Assembly (NCBI GenBank): GCA_964444835.1
Contig: CAYUIT010000001.1
Coordinates: 248,001 to 312,000 of the forward strand
Source: CADEED01 sp964444835
GTDB lineage: Bacteria; Pseudomonadota; Gammaproteobacteria; Steroidobacterales; Steroidobacteraceae
Direction of reading: 5' to 3'
DNA length: 64,000 nt
Shown: piece after piece, positions 50,957 to 59,312 of the stretch
Layout of the letters: each line of letters starts with the position of its first letter
How positions within the stretch are numbered: the stretch's first letter is position 1
The notes under the pieces: generated by a model
What the model saw: the letters and a program-made list of their open reading frames with translations, nothing else
What the model was told of the DNA's origin: nothing
The model's database searches: none
Position numbers and translations under genes: made by a program

Positions 50957-51427
50957 ATGGAGTCTACCGCCTGGGATTTGCCGCAAGTCTACTCACTCGA
51001 ATTGACGGTCGAGCGCGACGCGATCGATGCCTACGGGCACGTGAATAACGCCGTCTACCTACAGTGGCTCGATCGCACTGCCTGGATGCACTCCGCCGCG
51101 CTTGGTGTACCGCTTAACACCTGTCTCGCGATCGATCGTGGCATGGCCGTCATCCGCACGGTGATTCGCTACGAGCGGCCCGCGTTCTGCGGAGATTCGA
51201 TCGCTTGCGGCACATGGATCACCGCGGCCGACGGGAAGCTGCGCGTTACCCGACGGTTCCAAATTCGCCGTCTCAGCGACGGCACCACGCTCGCGCGGGC
51301 CGAGATCGAGTATGTCTGCTTGCAGCTATCGACCGGCAAGCCGACGCGCTTCCCGCGCGAGTTCGTCGGCAAGTATGCGGAACTGCCGGACCTCACGCCG
51401 TACATGCGCTCGCTCGCGCCGCTGTAA
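50957..51427 (+). CDS. acyl-CoA thioesterase, hotdog fold
   Basis: A 156-residue single hotdog-domain thioesterase of the 4HBT/YbgC type. The active-site stretch DAYGHVNNAVYLQWLDRTAW has the catalytic aspartate on the hotdog helix, followed by VIRTVIRYERPAFCGDSI. ATG at 50957 is eleven bases after the TauE stop; the longer frame starts inside that gene. Substrate chain length is not predictable. In Tol-Pal loci a YbgC thioesterase precedes tolQR, and a TolR-like fragment does follow here, but tolQ is missing. Confidence 0.88.
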   Translation: MESTAWDLPQVYSLELTVERDAIDAYGHVNNAVYLQWLDRTAWMHSAALGVPLNTCLAIDRGMAVIRTVIRYERPAFCGDSIACGTWITAADGKLRVTRRFQIRRLSDGTTLARAEIEYVCLQLSTGKPTRFPREFVGKYAELPDLTPYMRSLAPL

Positions 51428-51432
51428 CCCCA

Positions 51433-51933
51433 ATGGCTCCTCGCGTGCGTTTGTCCCGTGACGATACTGATCTTGGCAGTGCCGATACTCACACATTCCA
51501 CCAAGATTGCACTACCGANNNNNNNNNNNNNNNNNNNNNNNNNNNNNNNNNNNNNNNNNNNNNNNNNNNNNNNNNNNNNNNNNNNNNNNNNNNNNNNNNN
51601 NNNNNNNNNNNNNNNNNNATACTGATCTTGGCAGTGCCGATACTCACACATTCCACCAAGATTGCACTACCGACGACTCGGCCGAGCACATCGCCACCGG
51701 TCATCGAATATGTCGATATCGATGCCTCGGGCGTGGTGTACTGGAATCAGACCGCTTACGAAGATGCCGCTGAGCTCGCAGCCGCACTGCGGCGCAGAGC
51801 CACGAATGAGCGTGTCGTCATTCAGATCGCCCCCGAACGCCTTGCGCCGTACGGGCGCGTTGCTGAGGTGTTAGCGGCGGCGCAACGCGCTGGCGTCGCG
51901 CGCCTCGCGTTGACTCCGGTCAGCGAGCGCTAA
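51433..51933 (+). CDS. ExbD/TolR family protein, broken by assembly gap
   Basis: The right of the N run reads as the C-terminal two thirds of an ExbD/TolR protein: end of the membrane helix (ILILAVPILTHSTKIALP), then the periplasmic domain closing RVAEVLAAAQRAGVARLAL. On the left, ATG at 51433 reads MAPRVRLSRDD, a plausible ExbD N-terminus. The conserved NVTPLVDV stretch with the proton-carrying aspartate is not present in either part, so about 25-30 residues seem to be missing. If the gap is simply closed by merging the 55-base copies, the two parts fall in different frames. ExbD proteins use the proton motive force with ExbB to energise outer-membrane transport; no exbB is seen here. Confidence 0.65.
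   Translation: MAPRVRLSRDDTDLGSADTHTFHQDCTTXXXXXXXXXXXXXXXXXXXXXXXXXXXXXXXXXXILILAVPILTHSTKIALPTTRPSTSPPVIEYVDIDASGVVYWNQTAYEDAAELAAALRRRATNERVVIQIAPERLAPYGRVAEVLAAAQRAGVARLALTPVSER
51464..51518 (+). repeat. 55-base direct copy left of the gap
   Basis: These 55 bases are identical to 51619-51673 on the other side of the N run. A length of 55 matches a common de Bruijn k-mer size, so this looks like two contig ends sharing one k-mer rather than a biological repeat. Confidence 0.9.
51519..51618. other. assembly gap (100 N)
   Basis: Exactly 100 unknown bases, a conventional placeholder length. The true distance is not known and may differ. It falls inside the ExbD/TolR gene. Confidence 0.98.
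51619..51673 (+). repeat. 55-base direct copy right of the gap
   Basis: Identical to 51464-51518. In this copy the sequence is in frame with the ExbD/TolR C-terminal region, encoding the end of its membrane helix. Confidence 0.9.
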
Positions 51934-51944
51934 CTGAGTCGACG

Positions 51945-53735
51945 CTACGGTCGCTTCGGGATGTACAAATCCGTGAGCGTTCCCTCAAACGCCTCGGCCG
52001 ACATCGCAACCGTCTCCGACAGCGTGGGATGCGGGTGGATCGTGAGACCCACATCGGCCGCATCAGCACCCATTTCGATAGCCAACGCAATCTCCGCGAT
52101 GAGCTCGCCCGCGTTGCTCCCGACAATGCCACCACCCAAGACACGCTTCGTCTTCGGATCGAATAGCAGTTTGGTGAAGCCTTCGTCGCGCGCCATCGCA
52201 AGCGATCGACCACTGGCCGCCCACGGAAACGCCGCGCGCTTGTAGTCGATCCCCTGCTTCTTCGCCTCGGTTTCCGTCAGGCCGACCCACGCAACCTCCG
52301 GATCCGTGTAGGCGACGGACGGGATTACGCGCGCATCGAAATACGCCTTGTGTCCGGCGGCTACCTCAGCGGCGACTTTGGCTTCGTGCGTCGCCTTGTG
52401 CGCCAACATAGGTTGGCCTGCGATATCGCCAATCGCGAAGATGTGCGACGCGCTGGTGCGCATCTGCTTGTCCACCGGGATGAAGCCGCGCTCGTTGACG
52501 GTGACGCCGGCGCGCTCTGCACCGAGCTTTTTTCCGTTCGGCGCGCGCCCCACTGCTACTAACAACTTATCAAAGACTTCAGCGCGCTGCCCGCTCTTGG
52601 TCTCGAAAGTCACTTTGAGACCATCGCTCTGCGCGACCACTGCGGTGACCTTCGTCTCCAGCAGGATCTGTTCGTAACGCGTCTTGAGCCGCTTCTCGAG
52701 AGGCTTGACGAGATCGGGATCGCAGCCCGGCATCAACTGCGGTGTCAGTTCCACAACACTCACATCGACGCCGAGCGAGGCGTAAACGCACGCCATCTCG
52801 AGCCCAATGATGCCGCCGCCCAGGACGAGCATCCGCCGCGGCAAATCGTGCAACTCGAGCGCGCCGGTGGAGTCGATGACGCGCGGGTCTTGCGGAATGA
52901 ACGGCAATTGGATGGGCTCGGAACCTGCCGCAATGATGCAATGCTCGAAGCGGATGCGCTGGCTCTTGCCCTCGTGCGTCACTTCGACCACATGCGGGCT
53001 CACGAACTGCCCGACGCCTTGCACCACTTCGACCTTACGCTGCTTCGCAAGCACTTTCAGACCACCGACGAGCTTGTTAACCACCCCGTTCTTCCAATTC
53101 CGCAGCTTGCCGATGTCGATCTTCGGCACCCCGAAATCGATGCCATGCGCGCGCATCTCATCGGCCTCGTCGATCACCTTCGCCGCGTGCAGCAGTGCCT
53201 TCGAGGGAATACAGCCGACATTGAGGCACACACCACCTAACATGGGCCAACGCTCGATGAGGACAACTTGCAACCCGAGGTCGGCCGCGCGAAACGCCGC
53301 CGTGTAACCACCCGGGCCCGCTCCTAACACGACGAGCTGCGCGGTGCGATCATGTGGGACCTCGGCGACCGCAGCGCTGGCGGCCTGCGCCGGTGGCGTG
53401 CTCGCCGCTGGCGCAGCAGCAACCGGCGTAGCGGTGACCGCCGCACTTGCGGCTTCGTGAACGGGGACCGCCGGCGCCGCAGTGGTTGCTGACGCAGCGC
53501 CCCCCTCAACCCGCACGAGCTTCGAGCCTTGGCCGACCTTGCCGCCCTTCGCTACGAGAATCTCCGTGACGCGACCCGCCACAGTCGACGGCACATCCAT
53601 CGTGGCTTTATCGGTTTCGAGTGTGACGAGCGGCGTATCCACCTCGATCGCGTCGCCCACTTTCACCAGCACATCGATCACGGATACCTCGGATGCACCT
53701 CCGAGATCGGGCACTAACACCTCGACCATACTCAT
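51945..53735 (-). CDS. lpdA: dihydrolipoyl dehydrogenase with N-terminal lipoyl domain
   Basis: A 596-residue E3 subunit. Residues 1-80 are a lipoyl domain with the lipoylated lysine in ETDKATMDVPS, then a 45-residue Ala/Pro linker, then the flavoprotein: FAD loop VVLGAGPGGYTAAFRAADLG, redox disulfide GGVCLNVGCIPSK, NAD loop VLGGGIIGLEMA and the catalytic histidine-glutamate pair in GLTIHPHPTLSE. It reoxidises dihydrolipoamide in the pyruvate dehydrogenase complex. The lipoyl-E3 fusion occurs in Neisseria and Xanthomonas-type complexes. The ATG overlaps the aceF stop by four bases. Confidence 0.96.
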   Translation of the reverse strand: MSMVEVLVPDLGGASEVSVIDVLVKVGDAIEVDTPLVTLETDKATMDVPSTVAGRVTEILVAKGGKVGQGSKLVRVEGGAASATTAAPAVPVHEAASAAVTATPVAAAPAASTPPAQAASAAVAEVPHDRTAQLVVLGAGPGGYTAAFRAADLGLQVVLIERWPMLGGVCLNVGCIPSKALLHAAKVIDEADEMRAHGIDFGVPKIDIGKLRNWKNGVVNKLVGGLKVLAKQRKVEVVQGVGQFVSPHVVEVTHEGKSQRIRFEHCIIAAGSEPIQLPFIPQDPRVIDSTGALELHDLPRRMLVLGGGIIGLEMACVYASLGVDVSVVELTPQLMPGCDPDLVKPLEKRLKTRYEQILLETKVTAVVAQSDGLKVTFETKSGQRAEVFDKLLVAVGRAPNGKKLGAERAGVTVNERGFIPVDKQMRTSASHIFAIGDIAGQPMLAHKATHEAKVAAEVAAGHKAYFDARVIPSVAYTDPEVAWVGLTETEAKKQGIDYKRAAFPWAASGRSLAMARDEGFTKLLFDPKTKRVLGGGIVGSNAGELIAEIALAIEMGADAADVGLTIHPHPTLSETVAMSAEAFEGTLTDLYIPKRP

Positions 53736-54928
53736 GGCACGGCCTCGAGCAAGCCCTTGGGATCGGCCAACACCTCGGCCAAATACGTCGTGAAGCGTGC
53801 GGCAGCCGCGCCATCGATGACACGATGGTCGTACGAGAGCGACAGCGGCAACATCAGCCGCGGCACGAATGCACCGTCTTTCCACACCGGCTTCTGCGCC
53901 GAGCGTGAGACACCGAGAATAGCCACCTCGGGGGCATTGATAATCGGCGTGAACGCCGTGCCGCCGATGCCACCGAGGCTCGAGATTGTGAACGACCCGC
54001 CCTGCATCTCGGCGGCCGACAGCTTCCCCGCCCGCGCCTTCTCCGACAGCTCGGCGAGTTGACGCGCAATATCGTAGACGTCCTTGCGATCGGCGTCGCG
54101 AATCACCGGCACTAACAAGCCGTTCGGCGTATCGGCCGCAAAGCCGATGTGCACATATTTCTTCAGGACCAGATTCTCGCCGCTAGCATCGAGCGAGGCG
54201 TTGAAAGTGGGAAACTGCTGCAGCGCTTTCACGCAGGCCCGCACGATNNNNNNNNNNNNNNNNNNNNNNNNNNNNNNNNNNNNNNNNNNNNNNNNNNNNN
54301 NNNNNNNNNNNNNNNNNNNNNNNNNNNNNNNNNNNNNNNNNNNNNNNGCTGCACCGACGTGGCCAGTCGTTAGTAACTGCTTGACGAACGCCTTGACGTC
54401 ATCCGCGACGATGCGACCCTTCTCGCCCGTACCCGTCACGCGACTCAAGTCGACGCCGAGCTCGCGGGCAAACTTGCGAACTGACGGACTCGCGTGCGCT
54501 CGCGAGAATCCGAATTCATCGATCTGCGCAAGATCGGTGCGCGTGCCCGGCGGCAACGGACGCGACGGCGCAACGGCAGTCGGCGCAGCGGGTGCAGCAG
54601 GCGCAGCCACCACGGCGGGCGCCGCCGCCTTTACGGATTCCGGTGCTTTCGCAGGCGTGGCCGCAGGCGCGACAACGGCGCTGGAACTGCTGCCGCGCAG
54701 TGTCACGACCAGATCGCCCGAGGCGACTTGGCCGCCCTTTGCGATATGCACCGTATCGACGACACCTGCGGCCGTCGAGGGCACATCCATGGTGGCTTTC
54801 TCGGTCTCGAGCGTCGCCAATGGCGTGTCGATCTCAACCGTGTCGCCCGGCTTGATCAACACGTCGATGACGGAAACTTTGTCGAAGTTCCCCATATCGG
54901 GGACGCGCACTTCTATCGCGGTGCTCAC
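53732..54928 (-). CDS. aceF: dihydrolipoamide acetyltransferase (E2), interrupted by gap
   Basis: E2 core of pyruvate dehydrogenase. The single lipoyl domain has its lysine in ETEKATMDVPS; a long Ala/Pro linker leads to the peripheral subunit-binding domain (ASPSVRKFARELGVDLSRV). The catalytic domain resumes after the gap at IVRACVKALQQFPTFNASLD and ends with the active-site motif SYDHRVIDGAAAARF. The N run removes the beginning of the catalytic domain. The start is GTG at 54928 with gagagg six bases upstream; an in-frame TTG at 54949 has no such site. Order aceE-aceF-lpdA on the minus strand is standard. Confidence 0.94.
   Translation of the reverse strand: MSTAIEVRVPDMGNFDKVSVIDVLIKPGDTVEIDTPLATLETEKATMDVPSTAAGVVDTVHIAKGGQVASGDLVVTLRGSSSSAVVAPAATPAKAPESVKAAAPAVVAAPAAPAAPTAVAPSRPLPPGTRTDLAQIDEFGFSRAHASPSVRKFARELGVDLSRVTGTGEKGRIVADDVKAFVKQLLTTGHVGAXXXXXXXXXXXXXXXXXXXXXXXXXXXXXXXXXXIVRACVKALQQFPTFNASLDASGENLVLKKYVHIGFAADTPNGLLVPVIRDADRKDVYDIARQLAELSEKARAGKLSAAEMQGGSFTISSLGGIGGTAFTPIINAPEVAILGVSRSAQKPVWKDGAFVPRLMLPLSLSYDHRVIDGAAAARFTTYLAEVLADPKGLLEAVP
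54248..54347. other. assembly gap (100 N)
   Basis: A second placeholder of exactly 100 N, inside aceF. The flanks are not duplicated. By comparison with the usual E2 order, roughly 75-85 residues of the catalytic domain are missing, which would need about 230-250 bases, more than the 100 shown. Confidence 0.98.
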
Positions 54929-54966
54929 TGGAGGCCTCTCGCTGATCAATGCTGCGGCAAGCGCCG

Positions 54967-57630
54967 TTAGATCGTGACGGGGTTCGGCTTCGACGGATCG
55001 ATACCGAGTTTTTGAATCGCGCCGCGCACGGTGGCACGGTCGATCTTGCCATCCTCCGCCAACGCGTGCAGTGCCGCCAACGCGATGTAGTTGCGATCGA
55101 CCTCAAAGTGTCTACGCAACGCGGCGCGCGCATCGGAGCGTCCATAACCATCGGTGCCCAGCGTGAAATAGCGGCCCGGCACCCACTGGCGCACTTGATC
55201 GGGGACGATGCGCATGTAGTCTGTTGCCGCGATGAACGGCCCTTCCGCGCTCTTCAGCAATTGTGTCATGTAAGGTACGCGCGGCGTCTCGCCAGGATGC
55301 AGCATGTTCCAACGCTCGCAATCGAGCGCGTCGCGTCGCAGCTCGCTGAACGACGGCACCGAGAACACATCGGCGGGCACGCCGAAATCTTTCTCGAGAA
55401 GTTCTGCGGCGGCGATGCACTCGCGCAAAATCGTACCGGAGCCCATCAGCGTGGCGCGGACCTTGCCGCGACCGCCAATCTGCAGCAGATACATGCCCTT
55501 CAAGATACCGGGCGCCACACCCGGCGGCATCGCGGGCTGCACGTAGTTCTCGTTCATCACGGTGATGTAATAGAAGACGCTCTCGTCTTCGGCATACATG
55601 CGCCGCAAACCGTCTTGAATAATGACGGTGAGTTCGTAAGCGAATGTCGGGTCGTAAGCGACGCAGTTCGGCACGGTCGTCGCGACCAGTTGGCTGTGCC
55701 CGTCTTGGTGCTGCAAACCTTCCCCGGCGAGCGTCGTACGGCCCGCCGTCGCGCCTAACAAGAAGCCGCGCGTGCGCATGTCGCCCGCCGCCCAAATGAA
55801 GTCGCCGACACGCTGGAAGCCAAACATCGAGTAGAAGATATAGAACGGCACCATGTGCACGCCGTGGTTAGCGTACGCCGTACCGGCCGCGATCCACGAA
55901 CACAATGCACCCGCTTCGTTGATGCCCTCTTCGAGCATCTGACCTTTCTTGTCCTCGCGATATGACATCAGCTGATCGGCGTCCTGGGGCACATACAACT
56001 GGCCCACGGACGAATAGATGCCGATTTGGCGGAACAAACCTTCCATGCCGAACGTGCGCGCTTCATCGGGAACGATCGGTACGATGTTCTTGCCGATGTT
56101 CTTGTCCTTCAGCAATTGCGTAAGCATGCGCACGAAGGCCATCGTCGTGGAAATTTCTCGATCGCCAGAGCCTTCCAGCAACGGGTTGAAAGTTTCCAGC
56201 GCTGGAATGATGAGCGGATCTGCCGTGTTACGGCGCACCGGTAGGTAGCCGCCTAACGACAAGCGCCGTTCGCGCATGTACTTCATTTCGGGGCTATCGT
56301 CCGCCGGGCGAGCAAACGGCAACCGCGCGATATCGTCGTCCGACACCGGAATATTGAAGCGATCGCGGAACAGCCGTAAGCCTTCGTCGTCGATCTTCTT
56401 CTGCTGGTGAGTGACCATCTGGCCTTCGCCAAACTTACCCAGGCCATAGCCCTTGACCGTCTTGGCCAAGATCACCGTGGGTTGGCCTTTGTGGTTCATC
56501 GCGGCGTGATACGCCGCGTACACTTTACGCGCGTCGTGGCCGCCGCGATTCAACCGCCAGATCTCGTCATCTGACATGTTAGCGACCATCGCCTTCAGCT
56601 CGGGATACTTGCCGAAGAAATGCTCGCGCGTATACGCGCCGCCCTTGGCCTTGAAATTCTGATACTCGCCGTCAACGCATTCTTCCATCACTCGGCGCAG
56701 CAGCCCTTTGTTGTCCTTGGCTAACAACGGATCCCAGCGACCGCCCCACAGAACCTTGATCACGTTCCAGCCGGCGCCCAAGTAAGCAGCTTCCAGCTCT
56801 TGAATGATCTTGCCATTGCCGCGCACCGGGCCATCGAGCCGTTGCAGATTGCAATTGATGACGAACACCAGGTTGTCGAGCTTCTCGCGCACGGGCATCG
56901 TCAGAGCGCCCATCGACTCGGGCTCGTCGGTTTCACCGTCTCCGAGGAAGGCCCAAATCTTTCGATCCGAAGGCTTCACATGACCGCGATGCTCCAAGTA
57001 GCGCTGAAAGCGCGCTTGGAAAATGGCCATCATCGGACCGAGACCCATCGAGACCGTCGGAAACTGCCAGAAGCCGGGCATCAGCCACGGGTGCGGATAC
57101 GACGACAAACCGTCGCCGGACACCTCTTGGCGAAAATGCCGCAGCTGCTCTTCAGTCAAGCGTCCTTCGAGATATGCACGTGCATACACGCCCGGCGACG
57201 AGTGGCCCTGCATGAACACCATATCGCCTGGGTGCTTATCGGAAGGCGCGCGCCAAAAGTGATTGAACCCCACCTCGTACAACGTGGCCGAAGATGCATA
57301 GGTGGAAATGTGGCCGCCGTACTCCGACGAGATGCGGTTCGCCTGCACGACCATCGCGAGCGCGTTCCAGCGAATGTACGCCTCGATGCGGCGTTCGAGC
57401 TCACGGTTGCCCGCATACTCCGACTCTTGGCCTGGAGAGATGGTGTTGACATACGCGGTGTTCGGCTTGAACGGCAGGTAGGCGCCGGAGCGTCGCGTGT
57501 AATCGATGAGCTTTTCGAGCAGGTAGTGCGCGCGCGTCGGCCCGCTAGTCTTCAGCACCGAATCGATCGCCTCGAGCCATTCGCGTGTTTCGGTAGGGTC
57601 GAGGTCCTCGAGCTTTGGCATTTCAGTCAT
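54967..57630 (-). CDS. aceE: pyruvate dehydrogenase E1 component (homodimeric)
   Basis: An 887-residue thiamine diphosphate enzyme that decarboxylates pyruvate and acetylates lipoyl groups on E2. It is the single-chain E1 typical of Gammaproteobacteria. Visible are the N-terminal DLDPTETREWLEAIDSVL, the substrate-channel region YGGHISTYASSATLYEVGFN's core GGHISTYASSATLYE, the thiamine motif AFLGDGETDEPES continuing to FVINCNLQRLDGPVRGNGK's core NCNLQRLDGPV, and the transketolase-like central domain. ATG at 57630 matches the family start. A 101-base gap to the divergent peptidase gene should contain the operon promoter. Confidence 0.97.
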   Translation of the reverse strand: MTEMPKLEDLDPTETREWLEAIDSVLKTSGPTRAHYLLEKLIDYTRRSGAYLPFKPNTAYVNTISPGQESEYAGNRELERRIEAYIRWNALAMVVQANRISSEYGGHISTYASSATLYEVGFNHFWRAPSDKHPGDMVFMQGHSSPGVYARAYLEGRLTEEQLRHFRQEVSGDGLSSYPHPWLMPGFWQFPTVSMGLGPMMAIFQARFQRYLEHRGHVKPSDRKIWAFLGDGETDEPESMGALTMPVREKLDNLVFVINCNLQRLDGPVRGNGKIIQELEAAYLGAGWNVIKVLWGGRWDPLLAKDNKGLLRRVMEECVDGEYQNFKAKGGAYTREHFFGKYPELKAMVANMSDDEIWRLNRGGHDARKVYAAYHAAMNHKGQPTVILAKTVKGYGLGKFGEGQMVTHQQKKIDDEGLRLFRDRFNIPVSDDDIARLPFARPADDSPEMKYMRERRLSLGGYLPVRRNTADPLIIPALETFNPLLEGSGDREISTTMAFVRMLTQLLKDKNIGKNIVPIVPDEARTFGMEGLFRQIGIYSSVGQLYVPQDADQLMSYREDKKGQMLEEGINEAGALCSWIAAGTAYANHGVHMVPFYIFYSMFGFQRVGDFIWAAGDMRTRGFLLGATAGRTTLAGEGLQHQDGHSQLVATTVPNCVAYDPTFAYELTVIIQDGLRRMYAEDESVFYYITVMNENYVQPAMPPGVAPGILKGMYLLQIGGRGKVRATLMGSGTILRECIAAAELLEKDFGVPADVFSVPSFSELRRDALDCERWNMLHPGETPRVPYMTQLLKSAEGPFIAATDYMRIVPDQVRQWVPGRYFTLGTDGYGRSDARAALRRHFEVDRNYIALAALHALAEDGKIDRATVRGAIQKLGIDPSKPNPVTI

Positions 57631-57731
57631 GGCGGGCAGCGATACTCCAGCGCAGGGGGGCGCAGGCACGCTGTGATAAACTGCGCAGCACGCGGACGCC
57701 CCGTTTTTTAGATCGAATTTTCTTGCCGCCT

Positions 57732-59312
57732 ATGATCGTTTTTCGGTCGCGGGCGGTCAAGCAAACTCCAGCGCCAATAAGGCTTTACGCTCACAAGATT
57801 CGGACGATTTCATTGCTGCCCACCGCCCAGCCCGCACGCATCAAAAACGTGCCTCGCCTCGCGCCGCGCGACTTCGGTCGCTGCGACGCGGTTGTCATCC
57901 TCGCCCCCGCCGATATGGCGCCGCGCGCCCTTAGCGGCTTGCCGGAGGCCGCAACGTGGCGCGCACTGCATGCCCGCGCGAAGCCCAAAGCCGATGCGGT
58001 GCGCACGGCGACGGCGGCCAATACCAAGCAAACATTGTGCGTACTCGCGTACACCAAACCCGACGCGAGCACCTTCGAATTGCAGGCCTTGGCCGCGCGC
58101 GCGATGAAGGAAGCAACTGGGCGCGCGCCGCGCGTGATCGCGGTCGAGGCACTTCACGGCGGCCGCGAACAATCTGCAGCGCGTACCGCATTGTGGACTG
58201 CCGCACTCGCCGCTGCGCACACGATGCCGAGCTTCCAGAGCAGCAAACGCAAGGCGGAGACACCTGAACTCGTCGGCGTGGGATCGGCCGCCGAACTCAA
58301 ACCGATCGTGGCCGCTGCCAAAGCTAACAACCTAGTCCGCTGGCTGACCGCCCTGCCGCCGAATCGGCTCGACGCGCGCAGCTACCGTCGTACGATTCAG
58401 CAACTGGCGCGCGCGAACCGACTCAAGCTCCGTTGGTACGACGAGACCGCATTGCGGCGTTTGGGCGCCGGCGCCTTCCTCGCCGTCAGCGCGGGCAATG
58501 CCACAGCCGATGCAGGCATTCTTCATTTGCAATACCGACCGCGCACGCGCCGTCGCGGTGTCGATCTCGCGCTCGTCGGTAAAGGCATCCTCTTCGACAC
58601 GGGCGGCAACAATCTCAAGCCTCACCGCAGCATGCTCGACATGCATATCGACATGTCGGGCAGCGCAGTGGCGCTCGCAACGCTGCTCGCGCTGGTCGAG
58701 CAGCGCGTTCCGCTCAATGTCGACTGCTGGCTTGCGATCACGGAAAATCGCATCGGCCCCACCGCGTATCGCCCACAAGACATCGTGCGCGCCTGCAACG
58801 GCGTCACCATCCAAGTCATCCACACGGATGCCGAGGGTCGCATGGTGCTCGCCGATACGCTGGCGCTCGCGGGACGCGCCGCCCCACGTATGATTTTCGA
58901 TTTCGCGACGCTGACCGGCGCCGCAATCTATGCGCTCACCGAGAGAATGGGCGCGGTGCTAACGAATCGCGAGCATCTGCATCCGCTACTGGTCGCTGCC
59001 GGCCAATCGAGCGGCGAGCGCGTGTGGCCGTTCCCGCTCGATGCAGACTTCGACAGCGATATCGATAGCAAAGTGGCCGACGTGCAGCAGTGTTCGGCCG
59101 ACGGCAAGGGCGATCACATTCTTGCCGCGCGATTTTTGCAGCGCTTCGTGCCGAAAGAATCGGCCTGGGTACACCTCGACCTCGCGCCGGCGTTACGCCA
59201 CGGCGGACTCGGTGCAGTGCCGACCGACATCACCGGATTCGGCGCTCGCTACGCACTCGAGTTGTTACTCGCCCACGGCGTGCTCGACAAGCTGAGCGCA
59301 GGGAAAACCTAA
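57732..59312 (+). CDS. M17 leucyl aminopeptidase family protein, second copy
   Basis: A 526-residue M17 protein more divergent than the one at 8867. The catalytic domain keeps VGKGILFDTGGNNLKPH, MHIDMSGSA and HTDAEGRMVLADT, so the metal ligands appear intact and activity is likely. The N-terminal 200 residues differ strongly from pepA, so DNA-binding roles of PepA should not be assumed. ATG at 57732 is the best start in the divergent region. The last base of its stop codon is the first base of the pyrC ATG, tying it to pyrC and rnt. Confidence 0.88.
   Translation: MIVFRSRAVKQTPAPIRLYAHKIRTISLLPTAQPARIKNVPRLAPRDFGRCDAVVILAPADMAPRALSGLPEAATWRALHARAKPKADAVRTATAANTKQTLCVLAYTKPDASTFELQALAARAMKEATGRAPRVIAVEALHGGREQSAARTALWTAALAAAHTMPSFQSSKRKAETPELVGVGSAAELKPIVAAAKANNLVRWLTALPPNRLDARSYRRTIQQLARANRLKLRWYDETALRRLGAGAFLAVSAGNATADAGILHLQYRPRTRRRGVDLALVGKGILFDTGGNNLKPHRSMLDMHIDMSGSAVALATLLALVEQRVPLNVDCWLAITENRIGPTAYRPQDIVRACNGVTIQVIHTDAEGRMVLADTLALAGRAAPRMIFDFATLTGAAIYALTERMGAVLTNREHLHPLLVAAGQSSGERVWPFPLDADFDSDIDSKVADVQQCSADGKGDHILAARFLQRFVPKESAWVHLDLAPALRHGGLGAVPTDITGFGARYALELLLAHGVLDKLSAGKT

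Noticed and set aside
51464..51673. 55-base direct repeats as target-site duplication or transposon ends
   Set aside because: They flank a run of exactly 100 N and match a common assembler k-mer length; an assembly origin explains them better.
50957..51933. A ybgC-tolQ-tolR Tol-Pal locus
   Set aside because: A thioesterase and a TolR/ExbD-like fragment are present, but tolQ, tolA, tolB and pal are not, and lpdA follows directly.
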